Assembly: GCF_947493125.1 (NCBI RefSeq)
Contig: NZ_CANLQB010000013.1
Location: forward strand, 1 to 64,000
Source of the DNA: an uncultured Roseobacter sp.
Lineage (GTDB): Bacteria; Pseudomonadota; Alphaproteobacteria; Rhodobacterales; Rhodobacteraceae
Direction: 5' to 3'
Length of the DNA stretch: 64,000 nucleotides
Positions 45,799 to 55,518 of this stretch are shown here, piece after piece; within the stretch, counting starts at the first letter, position 1, and every line of letters starts with the position of its first letter. Below the pieces are notes generated by a model. That model was not told the DNA's origin. It searched no databases and saw only the letters and a list, made by a program, of their open reading frames with translations. A program made the translations under genes and the position numbers.

Positions 45799-46539
45799 TC
45801 AGGCCAGCGTGCGCGCCAGGCTTTGCCAGAGCACATCGGCCAGACGCGCGGTGCCTGCCGGGTTGGGGTGGTGCAGATCTTCCTCCAGCCAGGGCGTGGC
45901 ATCAGGCAGGAAGGCCTCGGTCACCGGCGCCCGGTGCCAGCCGTGGCTGCGGGCAACCCCCTCGTAATGGGCGATGATGGCTTGGGCGAAGGTGCCAGGG
46001 TCGGCCGGCGGACGCGACAGCGCCCCTGCCCCCCTGCTGTAGACCCTGTGCCGCGGCGGGAAGGCCCAGGTCGGAAACAGAACCACCGCCCGCGGTTGCG
46101 CCACCTTTGCCATGGCCTGCATGGCGAACGCCGAGCCCCAGCGGTCCGGGGCCCGCAGGCTGACGGTGGAAAAATCCTGCAGAACAAGGATATCCCAGCC
46201 GCTCTCCAACACCGCGCGGAAAGCGGCGATGCGCTGGGTTTCGATCAGCCGCGCGCCACGCGCCGCGGCCACCGCGATCTGCGGGGCCGCCCCCTCCGCT
46301 TGCGCCCGGGCGCCAATGCGCGCCGCAAGATCATGCCGCAACGTCATGGAGTTGCCGACGAAGAGCACCCGCGGCCCGGGCGCGCGCGGCAGATCGCGCA
46401 GCGTGGCCAGATGCGCCGCCGTCAGATCGGGCGCGCGGCGGGGCGTGGCATGCAGACGGAAGGTCATTGCACCCAACCCGGCAAGGGCGGCAGCGCCGGC
46501 GAGGCCCGCCCCGCCCAGAAGAACCGTTCTGCGTTTCAT
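45799..46539 (-). CDS. Tat-exported SGNH/GDSL-family hydrolase
   Basis: 246 residues. The signal MKRRTVLLGGAGLAGAAALA has a twin-arginine-like start and a long Ala/Gly h-region. PRVLFVGNSMTLRHDL carries the nucleophile (Ser64 in GNSM, replacing the usual GDS). DILVLQDFSTVSL resembles a later block, and EEDLHHPNPAGTARLADV supplies the Asp-x-x-His dyad. The ATG at 46539 has a near-perfect AAGGAGGGG site, so longer versions are rejected. An exported esterase or deacetylase next to several acyltransferase genes would edit acyl groups on the polymer. That role is inferred. Confidence 0.78.
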   Translation of the reverse strand: MKRRTVLLGGAGLAGAAALAGLGAMTFRLHATPRRAPDLTAAHLATLRDLPRAPGPRVLFVGNSMTLRHDLAARIGARAQAEGAAPQIAVAAARGARLIETQRIAAFRAVLESGWDILVLQDFSTVSLRAPDRWGSAFAMQAMAKVAQPRAVVLFPTWAFPPRHRVYSRGAGALSRPPADPGTFAQAIIAHYEGVARSHGWHRAPVTEAFLPDATPWLEEDLHHPNPAGTARLADVLWQSLARTLA

Positions 46540-46743
46540 CTCCCCTCCTTGCATCGGGATGCCCGCGCAGGACGGTCTCCCGAATGACCGGATCACATAT
46601 AAAAGGCCTTGTTGCCGGACCGCCGGGAAGGATAGGCTCAGCGCCACGGATCATCAGGGATGCATGCGCTTCAAGGCTACAGACCTTGTACAACAGAAGC
46701 CGCTTTTGCATAAGCTAGCTCCGCGCAAGACGGAAAAAACAGT

Positions 46744-47517
46744 TTGAACGGCAAGACGGCAGTCATCAACAAGCTACTCGGCCTCGCGGGGTTGGAATTG
46801 CGCCAGCGGGGACGAACAATTTCTGACCTGATGGCACAGCCGCGCCGGGCCAGCGCCGGCTGGGTCATCGAATATATCGGAACCCAGGGCGTCGGGAAGA
46901 CCACCCTGAACAACGCGGTACAGAAATGCCTGCGGACGGATTGGTTTTTCCGCTCCGATCTGGGTCAAAACGGCCCTTTCGCACAGCCGAGCGCCGCCCT
47001 CGAGGATTTGCACCGCGAGATCTACTTCCAGAAGATCAAACGCTTCCAGAAAGAAAACCACAACGCGTGGAAGAGCATCACCGTCACACGCCAGATGTCG
47101 CGCGTCATCAGCGAAAGCCTGACAATCCTGACGCATGATTTTCCGCGGGGCTTCATCCTGGATGAGAGCCTGTTCAAGAACTTCCCGCGCGAGGTCCTGA
47201 AACTCTGCGGCGACACCCCCGAGCCGCTCTGGACAAAACGGGCCTTCATCCACCTGCGCACACGCGACCCCGATTTCGTGGTGTCGCGCTACCAATCCCG
47301 GGTCGAAGAGCGGACCCGCCGCGGCATGCCGCAGATCCCGCCCACCGAAGCGGAAGTCAGGACCCGTGTGCAGGAAGACAACGTGTTTTTCGACACGATC
47401 ACCGAAAAGGCGCAGGCCTTCGGCTGCCCGGTGATCGTGATCTATGCCGAGGACACCCAACAGGATAATATCCGCAAGATCATAGATCTTGAAAAAACCA
47501 TCCGCGCGCAGGCCTGA
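46744..47517 (+). CDS. P-loop NTPase of unknown function beside a sulfotransferase
   Basis: 257 residues. WVIEYIGTQGVGKTTLNNAV (about residues 39-58) is a Walker A loop of the kinase type. GFILDESLFKNFP near residue 137 could be the Walker B/acceptor Asp, and KRAFIHLRTRDPDFVVSRYQ resembles the lid region of nucleoside or sugar kinases. The start is TTG with a weak ACGGA site. An ATG at 46831 would keep the P-loop. The next sulfotransferase begins 34 bases after its stop. I do not recognise a family. It could be a sugar or nucleotide kinase, or a distant sulfotransferase relative. Confidence 0.6.
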   Translation: MNGKTAVINKLLGLAGLELRQRGRTISDLMAQPRRASAGWVIEYIGTQGVGKTTLNNAVQKCLRTDWFFRSDLGQNGPFAQPSAALEDLHREIYFQKIKRFQKENHNAWKSITVTRQMSRVISESLTILTHDFPRGFILDESLFKNFPREVLKLCGDTPEPLWTKRAFIHLRTRDPDFVVSRYQSRVEERTRRGMPQIPPTEAEVRTRVQEDNVFFDTITEKAQAFGCPVIVIYAEDTQQDNIRKIIDLEKTIRAQA

Positions 47518-47551
47518 CCGCCCCTTTGCCAAACGGGATACCCGATCATCC

Positions 47552-48409
47552 ATGCCGAAGTTACGCTCCAGATTTGCGCAGCTCGTTCCCTCCAAACTCC
47601 GACCGCTGCTGAAACGGCAGATCCGGCGATTTGACCGTCTGCGCGGGCTGAGCGGCGCGCGCAACCGCCCCGGTGTGGTGCTGATGCTGCATGTGGGCCG
47701 CTGCGGCAGCACCGTGCTGGCCAATCTGCTGGCGCAGAACGACCAGGTGCACTGGGACGGCAAACTGCCCCGCAAGGCGCTGCAGCTTTATGGCGAGGGG
47801 GTCCGCGACATCGACCACACCCGCTGGATCGCGGAGCAATTCGCGATTTCGGGAGACCGGTTTTACGGCTTCGAATTCAAGATCCTCGCCGACCAGTATC
47901 CGTCGATCTTCGGCACCAGCACCGCTGATTTCCTGCGCGCCTGCCGCGAGATCGGCGTCACCCACTACATTCTTCTGGCGCGGCGCAACACGCTGCGCCA
48001 CGTGGTGTCGCACTATGCCAGCAAAAGCCGCGGCAACTGGCACGCCAACACGGCAGAGGCGGTGCAGAAGAAAGTGTTCTCCCTCGACATCGACGCCATC
48101 TCGACCGGACAGGCGCCGGGGCGGCCCCTGCTGGAGTATCTCGCCGAGGTCGATGCCGCCCATGCCGAGGTCCGCGCCCTGCTGGCCGGGGAAAACTTTC
48201 TCGAACTGGAATACGAGCGCGACATCGACGCCGCCGGGGCGGAAACCGCCTATGCCCGCGTCTGCGCCTTCCTTGGCATCCCGCCCGGCGCGGTCGAGAT
48301 ACGCAACCGCAAGATGAATCCTTTCCCTCTCGACAACGTGCTGGAGAATTATGACGCGGTTGAGCGTGCGCTGGCCGGCACCGACTTCGCCTGGATGAGT
48401 AAGGATTAA
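47552..48409 (+). CDS. sulfotransferase-superfamily protein
   Basis: 285 residues. VVLMLHVGRCGSTVLANLLA is the 5'-phosphosulfate loop and HYILLARRNTLRHVVSHYAS the 3' binding element, with FLELEYERDIDAAGAE as the usual late strand. The RCGSTVL form resembles the Stf0/nodulation (NodH-like) group. An in-frame TTG at 47489 would overlap the P-loop gene, but the ATG at 47552 is preferred. It is the fifth sulfotransferase in the window and is most likely directed at the polysaccharide. Confidence 0.83.
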   Translation: MPKLRSRFAQLVPSKLRPLLKRQIRRFDRLRGLSGARNRPGVVLMLHVGRCGSTVLANLLAQNDQVHWDGKLPRKALQLYGEGVRDIDHTRWIAEQFAISGDRFYGFEFKILADQYPSIFGTSTADFLRACREIGVTHYILLARRNTLRHVVSHYASKSRGNWHANTAEAVQKKVFSLDIDAISTGQAPGRPLLEYLAEVDAAHAEVRALLAGENFLELEYERDIDAAGAETAYARVCAFLGIPPGAVEIRNRKMNPFPLDNVLENYDAVERALAGTDFAWMSKD

Positions 48410-48481
48410 CCCAATCGCCAGAATTGCCTTGACCCAATTGCCGGGATTCTGACTAATTGACAGATAGTTAATTTTTTAGTG

Positions 48482-49099
48482 ATGGACATTATGCGGTATG
48501 TGGTCTGGCTTCTTCTTGCCTGCTTCTTCGGGGTGACGGCACAAACGGCTCAGGCAGCTCCTCTGCCGACGGAGCCGCCTTACGTGATCACGGTCACCTT
48601 CAAGCAAAGAATGATCAGTGACATGACGCTGGACATGCGCACCGGTGCCGAAACATGGCATCGGCCGAATGGCCGCACACGGGACGTGACCTTCTCCTTC
48701 CTGTCCGACGAGATGGATCACTTCCGCCGGGACGGGAACGCCATTTCCATGGAATGGGGCGGGTCCCGGTATTATTCCTACCGCTTCAACTACGATTTCG
48801 ACACGCGCCTGGGCGCGCTGCACTTCGGTGACGGGATCGATCTGGCCGACAGCTACAGCTTCGACGGCAGGACCGGCACGCATTGGATCGGCGAGGACGT
48901 GTGGCCCTATCACTACTCCACCCGCAGCAAGTTGCGCCGGGTTGGGGTCTTTCTGTCCACACCGGCCCCGAACGGCGCCGCGGATGTGGCGCTGCCGCAA
49001 GCCCCGCTGCCCGCGACCCTGCCCATGCTGGCCGCAGGTGTCATCGGGTTCGCGCTCCTGCGGCGGCGGCGTTTGCAGCGTTCAGGCCGGGCGCTCTGA
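48482..49099 (+). CDS. VPLPA-CTERM-type exosortase substrate (205 aa)
   Basis: A signal peptide (RYVVWLLLACFFGVTAQTAQA) is followed by a small beta-rich body with many aromatic residues (WGGSRYYSYRFNYDFD, WPYHYSTRS). The C-terminus is the sorting tail APLPATLPMLAAGVIGFALL then RRRRLQRSGRAL. The box APLPA differs by one residue from VPLPA. The stop region overlaps the end of a convergent acyltransferase gene by 18 bases. The exosortase lies about 2.2 kb away. The TTCATTTT-type DNA before it is AT-rich. The function of the body is unknown. Confidence 0.8.
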   Translation: MDIMRYVVWLLLACFFGVTAQTAQAAPLPTEPPYVITVTFKQRMISDMTLDMRTGAETWHRPNGRTRDVTFSFLSDEMDHFRRDGNAISMEWGGSRYYSYRFNYDFDTRLGALHFGDGIDLADSYSFDGRTGTHWIGEDVWPYHYSTRSKLRRVGVFLSTPAPNGAADVALPQAPLPATLPMLAAGVIGFALLRRRRLQRSGRAL

Positions 49100-50200
49100 C
49101 GACGGGCGCTTCGGTGTCGGGCGGAAGCGCTGAAAATACCGCTCGAGCGTGCGGAAACTCACCTCGGCGACCAGGCAGGCCAGCACCGCGAAGACAATGA
49201 ACACAACCCATTTCGGGAGCGATGCTGTCGGCAGGATCCGGTGCGTGACGTCCAGTACGATCAGGTGATAGAGATAGATGCCGTAGCTGATCGCCCCGAT
49301 GCGCGCCACCAGCCGCTGCTGCAGAAAGGGGCTGAGCGCGTTTTTCTCGCGCACCAGAAGGGCGATGAGGCAATAGGTCATGGTGAGGTGGATCGCAAAG
49401 CTCGGCAGACCCGTCAGATTGCCCGGAAGGACCTGGAACAGCACCCCCATCACCGCAAAGCCGGTCAGCGCCGCCCCGCGCCAGCCTGCGATCGCATCCA
49501 GAAGCGCATAGCCCCGCCGCCGGTGCAGCAGAATGGCCGCCAGCGACCCCAGAATGATCGGCGTATAGGCGGCACTGGGCAGGATGACCCGAAGCGGCCC
49601 GGCATAGCGCTCGAACGGACCACCAAAGGCCCCCATGTGCAGCGCCAGGTTCACCGCCACGAACGCAAGGCAGACCGGGATCAGGATCCTGAGCGGCAAA
49701 AGCACCACCAGCAGCGGCCAGAGCATGTAATACTGTTCTTCCACCGAGAGCGACCAGGTGATCGTCAGCAGCGGGATGTGATCGATCAGAAAATTCGACA
49801 GGAACAGGTAGTAGAAGGGCAGAAGCTCAAGCAGCTCGCTGCGCCCTTTCACGACGATGAAATAGCCCGACACACAGGTCACCACGAAGAAATAGACCGG
49901 TATGATGCGCAGGATCCGCCGCATGTAGAACCCGCGCAGCGAAATGCCGCCCGTTTCATCGGCTTCGCGCAGAAGCAGCGTGGTGATCAGATACCCGCTC
50001 AGCACAAAGAAGAAATCGACACCGAGAAACCCGCGCCGGAAGCCAAGCCACTGCTCCAGATAGGGAAAGGGCGTGAAATGGTGCCAGAGCACCATGAAGA
50101 TGCAGATGAAGCGCAACCCGTCGAGGTTGCCGAAGCGCCGCCGCGCCCGATAGGCCTGCCAGCCGGCGGCGCCCGTGGTGTCTACTTGGGTCCCTTGCAT
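49082..50200 (-). CDS. OafA/YrhL-type acyltransferase-3
   Basis: 372 residues with about ten helices. RFGNLDGLRFICIFMVLWHH carries the conserved Arg...His, GFLGVDFFFVLSGYLITTLL is the textbook acyltransferase-3 segment, and TWSLSVEEQYYMLWPLLVV is the SxEExFY motif. No C-terminal SGNH domain is attached, unlike full OafA. The start codon lies 18 bases inside the end of the glycosyltransferase gene upstream, so the two are on one transcript. It likely O-acetylates a sugar of the repeat unit. Confidence 0.88.
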   Translation of the reverse strand: MQGTQVDTTGAAGWQAYRARRRFGNLDGLRFICIFMVLWHHFTPFPYLEQWLGFRRGFLGVDFFFVLSGYLITTLLLREADETGGISLRGFYMRRILRIIPVYFFVVTCVSGYFIVVKGRSELLELLPFYYLFLSNFLIDHIPLLTITWSLSVEEQYYMLWPLLVVLLPLRILIPVCLAFVAVNLALHMGAFGGPFERYAGPLRVILPSAAYTPIILGSLAAILLHRRRGYALLDAIAGWRGAALTGFAVMGVLFQVLPGNLTGLPSFAIHLTMTYCLIALLVREKNALSPFLQQRLVARIGAISYGIYLYHLIVLDVTHRILPTASLPKWVVFIVFAVLACLVAEVSFRTLERYFQRFRPTPKRPSSERPA

Positions 50201-51249
50201 AGGTCCTTCTCCAGCGTCTCCCAGGCGTTCAGCAGGGTCTCCCGCGCCACCTCCACACTATAGCGCGCCGCGATCTCCGCCGCCGCATGGGCGCGCAGGG
50301 CGTCCAGCGCGCTTGGGTCCGCGCGATACTCTGTCACGATCCGTTCCAGTTGCGCCACCATGCCGATCATGTCGTGATGTTCCACCACGAACCCCGTCTC
50401 GGCGGTGAAATACTCGTTCCCCCCGACCCCTGTATAGCCCACCACGATACAGCCCGCCGCCATCGCCTCCGCCGCCGGCAGGCCGAACCCTTCCATGTTG
50501 GAAAAGGACAAAAAGATCAGGCTCTCGTTCAGGATGCGGTCGCGCTCCGCGTTCGACATGTTCTCGATGGCGATGACCGGGATATCCGCAAAGGCCGCCC
50601 GGCGGCGCAGCGTGGCGGCAACCCGCTGGCTTTGCGGGCGCAGCTTGCGGGGCATATAAGCGATCTGCAGCCGCTTGGGATGATCCGCGCGCAGACCGGG
50701 GCCGGAAACGGGCAGCGTCAGCCGCAGCGGCCTCCGGCCCAGCAGCACCTCGACCGCCTGCCCGGCGACCTGAGAGGTGGCCAGCACCGCCGCGAAAGTC
50801 TCATGCGCATTCTCGCGGTCTTGCCCATAGGCGCGCATCAATGCTGTCGGATCCTGCGCGAACAGCACCTGAGGCCGGCCCGCGAAGAGGCGCGCATAGT
50901 TGGGGTAGCCGAACTCCGGCAATACGTAGACATCGCGGGGCTCAGGGAGAAACCGCGGGTTGCGCGGGTTGCGGCGCCATTCCTGCGCATACTGGCGCAG
51001 ATCCGCGAGCCGCCGCCCAAGGGGCTTGCGCGCCCGCAGGCGGACCAGGTCGGGCAGGTGGAACACCTGGCGCGGCGCCTCGGCGAAAGGATAGCGGTGC
51101 GCGGGCCCGGCGTGCACAAGGGCCACGTCGTATCCCGCGGCCTCCAGGGCCACCGCAAAGTCGTAGATGACCGCCTGCCCACCCATCGGGCGGGCGATAT
51201 CGGGCAGGATGAAGCAATAGCGCGACCGGTCCGCGCCGCCGCCGGTCAT
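50182..51249 (-). CDS. GT-B glycosyltransferase (family 4-like)
   Basis: 355 residues. The N-terminus RYCFILPDIARPMGGQAVIY has the Gly-Gly loop typical of GT4 acceptor domains, and FLSFSNMEGFGLPAAEAMAA gives the EGFGLPxxE donor-binding motif. VVGYTGVGGNEYFTAETGFV follows as expected. The ATG at 51249 is preferred to a GTG 14 codons earlier. It lies 84 bases after the exosortase gene and overlaps the acyltransferase gene, so it belongs to the exosortase transcript. Donor and acceptor are unknown. Confidence 0.82.
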   Translation of the reverse strand: MTGGGADRSRYCFILPDIARPMGGQAVIYDFAVALEAAGYDVALVHAGPAHRYPFAEAPRQVFHLPDLVRLRARKPLGRRLADLRQYAQEWRRNPRNPRFLPEPRDVYVLPEFGYPNYARLFAGRPQVLFAQDPTALMRAYGQDRENAHETFAAVLATSQVAGQAVEVLLGRRPLRLTLPVSGPGLRADHPKRLQIAYMPRKLRPQSQRVAATLRRRAAFADIPVIAIENMSNAERDRILNESLIFLSFSNMEGFGLPAAEAMAAGCIVVGYTGVGGNEYFTAETGFVVEHHDMIGMVAQLERIVTEYRADPSALDALRAHAAAEIAARYSVEVARETLLNAWETLEKDLCKGPK

Positions 51250-51333
51250 GCGACCGCAGCCGCTGCCGCACGGCTGGCGCACGCAGGACACGCCGGAGAT
51301 GGCAGAGACATCGTCACGTGAGGTCTTTCCCGG

Positions 51334-52941
51334 TCAGCTGCCCAGCGGAATGAACCGCGGCAAGGGCTTCTGAATGGCTTTGAGGACCTCCATCAGCCGA
51401 GCCTCGGCGGCGGCATCGGGTTCGTTGCGCTGGATCGGCGTCGTCAGCCGCACGAGCGCACCGTCGGTGCGGCCGGTGCGAACCCCGTCCACCATCAGCC
51501 AGAACTTGGCGGCGAAATCCCAGGCCACCCGGCGCTCTTTCTGCTGGAACCAGTAGAAGACCATCATCCGGGTCTCCCCCTTCTGGATGATCGCGCGGTT
51601 CACCCGGAAGGGCACGTCGCTGGCCATGGCTGCGGTCAGATCGGTCCGCTCCAGCCAGGCGATCTCCCAGCCCGATCCGGGCAGGCAGACCTCGGGGCTG
51701 TGCACCCCGCCCTTGGACTGGTCGTCGTACCAGGCCATGAACAGGTTCACGCGGCCATCGACACCGGGCTTGACGAAGGACACCTGATGATAGTCATCCG
51801 CGCCCAGCTTGCGCGCCACGCCCGGCTTGAGGAATTCGCGCGTTCCGACCTGCGTCCAGCCGTCGAGCTCGCGCGGGAAGAGCGCGAAGCTGTCCCGGTC
51901 GGGCGCGTTGGTGCCCCGCTCCGGCAGCGCCTGAAGCGCCACAGCCGCCGCGATCATCGCCGCACTCGCGGTCACCAGAGCCGCGGAAGGATAGACGAAG
52001 CGGACCCGGGCCAGCTGCGTGCCGAGCCCGTCGGTGTCGAGATCGAGCGCCTGTGCCAGCGAGGGCTTCTCGGGGTGCAGCCAGAGCATCATCCAGGCCA
52101 GCCCGAAGAGGATCACGATACAGGCCAGGAAGATGACCCAGCCCTCGAAGAAATGCGTGAAGCCGTCCAGCCACTCCACCCCGTAATACTGCACGATGAC
52201 ACCGGCCACGGCGATCCGGAAGGAGTTCATCACGATGGCGATCGGCACCGCCGCCAGCAGCAGCGTGACCTTGTGCCAGGCCGGCCCTTTGTAGAGCGTG
52301 GCGAAGATGTAGGAAAAGCTCATGATCGGGAACATGTAGCGCAGCCCCGAACAGGCCTCGGCCACATGCAGCTTGAGGATCCCCAGATCGATGATGTTGC
52401 CGTCGAGGAAAACCGGCACATCCATCAGCCGCAGGAACCAGACCCCCAGTTCCGAGGACATGAACTGCAGGCTCGTGGTGACCTTGAAATAGATCACCCC
52501 CGGCAGCGGCAGCATGAAGACCAGGTGCAGAACCCCGGGCCAGAAGTGCCGTCCCGTGTGCCAGCCCCAGCTGATCAGCAGAATGCCCGCCACCCAGAGG
52601 ATCAGCGCATAGGCCACGATGTCGTCGATGTTGGAGAGAATCCCCAGCAGACCGAGCATGATGGAGAAAAAGACCACCGCCACACCTGGCCAGCGGTCGT
52701 TTTTCTGTCCCGGAACAACCGGCACCTCGCGCAGCTGTTTGAGAAACAGCAGGGCGGAGAGCACCGGGATCAGCGGGCCATGGCTGTATTCCGGCAGTTG
52801 CCAGGCCGCCAGCAGCGCCTCGATCCCATTGGAGAAGAACAGGCCGGCGCCCACAATCGTGACCAGGAGCCAGAAAACACCCCAGTTGAGAAAGCCGGAC
52901 ACATCCGACCGTGGCGGCGAATTTGATGTTGTACTCGTCAT
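51334..52941 (-). CDS. xrtD: VPLPA-CTERM exosortase fused to EpsI domain (XrtD-like)
   Basis: 535 residues. Residues about 20-290 are an eight-helix exosortase with the triad Cys197 (VAEACSGLRY), Arg242 (NSFRIAVAG) and His263 (FTHFFEGW). Residues about 345-530 form an EpsI domain whose signature HSPEVCLPGSGW starts at 414. Exosortases cut C-terminal sorting tails in the inner membrane in a sortase-like way. The fused EpsI form with VPLPA-type substrates fits XrtD. Four candidate substrates are present in the window (16637, 48482, 55515, 56299). A family-2 class name is by resemblance. The catalytic residues are all intact. Confidence 0.9.
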   Translation of the reverse strand: MTSTTSNSPPRSDVSGFLNWGVFWLLVTIVGAGLFFSNGIEALLAAWQLPEYSHGPLIPVLSALLFLKQLREVPVVPGQKNDRWPGVAVVFFSIMLGLLGILSNIDDIVAYALILWVAGILLISWGWHTGRHFWPGVLHLVFMLPLPGVIYFKVTTSLQFMSSELGVWFLRLMDVPVFLDGNIIDLGILKLHVAEACSGLRYMFPIMSFSYIFATLYKGPAWHKVTLLLAAVPIAIVMNSFRIAVAGVIVQYYGVEWLDGFTHFFEGWVIFLACIVILFGLAWMMLWLHPEKPSLAQALDLDTDGLGTQLARVRFVYPSAALVTASAAMIAAAVALQALPERGTNAPDRDSFALFPRELDGWTQVGTREFLKPGVARKLGADDYHQVSFVKPGVDGRVNLFMAWYDDQSKGGVHSPEVCLPGSGWEIAWLERTDLTAAMASDVPFRVNRAIIQKGETRMMVFYWFQQKERRVAWDFAAKFWLMVDGVRTGRTDGALVRLTTPIQRNEPDAAAEARLMEVLKAIQKPLPRFIPLGS

Positions 52942-53090
52942 AATCAGCTCACACCTAAAAACTCAAAGAATGCTCGACGCGCTTATACCGCGAAGTCGGC
53001 CTTCTTTCGTCATCAAATTTTCGACAGATCTTCCTTATCGGATAACGGGTTTCAAGGCAATCGACCGCGGCGGTCTGCCGATCTTCCCGG

Positions 53091-54383
53091 TTAACGGTAA
53101 TCGGTGAAGCGGCTCAGGTCCTCTCCCTTCAGAAGCGCGTCGTAAAGCCCCGCGGTATAAGCCGCCTTGGCATCCCAGTCGTAGAGCCTGTCGGCATAGT
53201 CGCGCGCCGCCTGCGCCATCTCCGCATGGGCCTCGGGCGCGTCCAGACAGCGCTCCATGGCCGCGCGATAGTCCCGCACCAGCCCGTCCATGGGCTGCAG
53301 GGCGATCTGCACGCCCCGCCCGCCCGCAACCAGATCGCCCGGGGCGCCGTAATCGGTGACCAGACAGACCATGCCGGAGGCCATCGCCTCGATGACAACG
53401 CCTGCGCCCAACTCGCGGATGGAGGGAAACACGAACGCATCGCAGCGCCGCATGAACTCGGCCACCTCTGCCTGGCTCTTGCGGCCTTCGAAGATCACCC
53501 GCCCCTCGGCGCCCGCCTCTGCCACGATCTGCCGCAGGCGGGGCTCTTCGGGGCCATCGCCCAACACGTGCAGGATATGGTCCTTCATGCGCTCCGAGCC
53601 CGCAAAGGCGCGCACCGCCGCCTCGGGCACCTTGTAGGGCACCAGACGCCCGGCAAAGAGAAACCGCTTCGGCCCCGCCCCGGAGAACGGCCCCTGCCGG
53701 CCCTGCGCGTGAAACACCTCCGGGTCATAGCCGATCTCGGGAAAGGGCACGATCCGCTCCGCCGCCGAGGCGGGAATGTCATCGATGGTGTGCTGGAAGG
53801 AGGCCAGGATACAGGCCGCATGGCGATAGGTCGAGCGGGCGAACGGCAGGTAGCGATAGAGACCCCGCAGCCGCCGCAGCCCCTCGCGCTCGCGTTTCTG
53901 CTCACCTGAGAACGCCGCCGGCCAATCCAGATTGCCGTTGAGCGGCCCGATCACGAAAGGCTGTGCCGTGCGCCCCGACACGTAGCTCGGCAGCGTCGGC
54001 GACATCGGCGTGATCCGGTGCACCAGATCGAACTCACCGCGCTTGAGCGCGGGCCGGAACTGCGCCAGCGCCTGACGCTCGAAGGCGATGTAGGGCAGAT
54101 AGGCCATGATCTGGCTCGTCGACCAGGCCACCTCGTTGCCGCCGCGCAGAAACAGCGCCAGCTTGTACATGCGCGCCGCGATCCACTCGTTGTCGATGTA
54201 ATGCACCCGGTCGTCCAGATCCCCCGCCTTTTCGATGTTCTCGCGGTTGCGCACATGGGTGACGACGGTGACATCGGCGACGCGGCCAAGCGCACGGGCA
54301 TATTTGTAGCCGACGATCGGCAGGGACGGCCATTCCGGGTTACAGCTTTCCGCCAGCACCAGCACACGACATCGGCGCGTCAT
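53091..54383 (-). CDS. family 4 glycosyltransferase
   Basis: 430 residues of a GT-B enzyme. The acceptor half begins RRCRVLVLAESCNPEWPSLP, and FVIGPLNGNLDWPAAF matches the GPLNG-type segment of GT4 sub-groups. The donor half has RFLFAGRLVPYKVPEAAVRA, LHVLGDGPEEPRLR and FPSIRELGAGVVIEAMASGM, with both conserved Glu. It is upstream of the exosortase gene on the same strand with a 149-base gap that could hold a second promoter. It is probably one of the repeat-unit transferases. Confidence 0.88.
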   Translation of the reverse strand: MTRRCRVLVLAESCNPEWPSLPIVGYKYARALGRVADVTVVTHVRNRENIEKAGDLDDRVHYIDNEWIAARMYKLALFLRGGNEVAWSTSQIMAYLPYIAFERQALAQFRPALKRGEFDLVHRITPMSPTLPSYVSGRTAQPFVIGPLNGNLDWPAAFSGEQKREREGLRRLRGLYRYLPFARSTYRHAACILASFQHTIDDIPASAAERIVPFPEIGYDPEVFHAQGRQGPFSGAGPKRFLFAGRLVPYKVPEAAVRAFAGSERMKDHILHVLGDGPEEPRLRQIVAEAGAEGRVIFEGRKSQAEVAEFMRRCDAFVFPSIRELGAGVVIEAMASGMVCLVTDYGAPGDLVAGGRGVQIALQPMDGLVRDYRAAMERCLDAPEAHAEMAQAARDYADRLYDWDAKAAYTAGLYDALLKGEDLSRFTDYR

Positions 54384-54576
54384 AGACCATCTTCCAACAG
54401 CTCACTCTTCAGGCCGCTTGCTAGCACGGTGGCGGGCGGAAAGAGGAGCGAAATCTAAAAATTCCTTAAAATCGCATGGGGTGCAGGCGCCCGCGCGGCG
54501 GAAAAACACGCTATCCGTGGCCCGGCACGGCAGATAGGAGTTGACGCGATCTGCCGCAGCCAACAGGAACACTGCC

Positions 54577-55518
54577 ATGACAGAGACTACATCCGCCGCT
54601 GCCGACCGCTCCTACGTGGTGATCTCGCCCTGCCGCAACGAGGCGGCCTATATGCGCCGCACGCTCGACAGTATGGTGGCGCAGTCCGCACCGCCCGCGC
54701 TCTGGGTGATCGTGGATGACGGCTCCACCGATGACACCCCCGCCATTCTCGCGGAATATACTGCTGCCCACGACTGGATCCGGGTCGTCCCGAAGCCCGA
54801 CCGCGGCCACCGCGCCGTGGGCCCCGGCGTGATCGAGGCGTTTTACGCCGGGTTAGAGACGGTGTCGCTCTCCGATTACGCCTATCTGTGCAAGCTCGAC
54901 CTCGATCTCGACCTGCCGCCGCGGTATTTCGAAATCCTGATGGACCGCATGGAGGCCACCCCGCGCATCGGCACCTGTTCCGGCAAGGCCTATTTCCGCA
55001 ACAGCGCGGGCCAGCTGGTCAGCGAGAACATCGGCGACGAGATGTCCCTGGGCATGACCAAATTCTATTCCACCGCCTGTTTCGAGGCCATCGGCGGCTT
55101 CGTACGCGAGGTGATGTGGGACGGGATCGACTGCCACAAGGCGCGGCAACTGGGCTGGGCGCCGGTGAGCTGGGACGACGAAGATCTGCGCTTCGAGCAC
55201 TTGCGCCCCATGGGCTCCAGCCAGCAGAGCATCTTCACCGGGCGGCGGCGGCACGGCTTCGGGCAGTATTACATGGGCACGCATCCGCTGTTCCTGATCG
55301 CCTCGGCCATCAACAAGGCGCGGCAGAAGCCCTATGTGCTGGGCGGGCTGGCGATGCTGCAGGGCTATTTCGGCGCCATGCTGCGCGGAGTGGACCAACA
55401 CGGCGACACCGAGCTGATTGCCTTTATCAGAGACTATCAGAAGCGCGCCCTGCGGATCGGCAAAGCCCGCGCCGTGGCCGAGATCGAAGCGGAACGGGCG
55501 GGGTTGTTGAAGGTCTAG
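54577..55518 (+). CDS. family 2 glycosyltransferase
   Basis: 313 residues. SYVVISPCRNEAAYMRRTLD, LWVIVDDGSTDDTPAI and YLCKLDLDLDLPPRYFEILM show the GT2 nucleotide-binding and DxD motifs. Late residues include WDDEDLRFEHLRPMGSS, in the position of the catalytic ED pair. It starts at ATG with AGGAA upstream, and a longer form from 54541 is unlikely. Its last four bases overlap the convergent sorting-substrate gene. No membrane segments are evident. The sugar is not determinable. Confidence 0.85.
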   Translation: MTETTSAAADRSYVVISPCRNEAAYMRRTLDSMVAQSAPPALWVIVDDGSTDDTPAILAEYTAAHDWIRVVPKPDRGHRAVGPGVIEAFYAGLETVSLSDYAYLCKLDLDLDLPPRYFEILMDRMEATPRIGTCSGKAYFRNSAGQLVSENIGDEMSLGMTKFYSTACFEAIGGFVREVMWDGIDCHKARQLGWAPVSWDDEDLRFEHLRPMGSSQQSIFTGRRRHGFGQYYMGTHPLFLIASAINKARQKPYVLGGLAMLQGYFGAMLRGVDQHGDTELIAFIRDYQKRALRIGKARAVAEIEAERAGLLKV

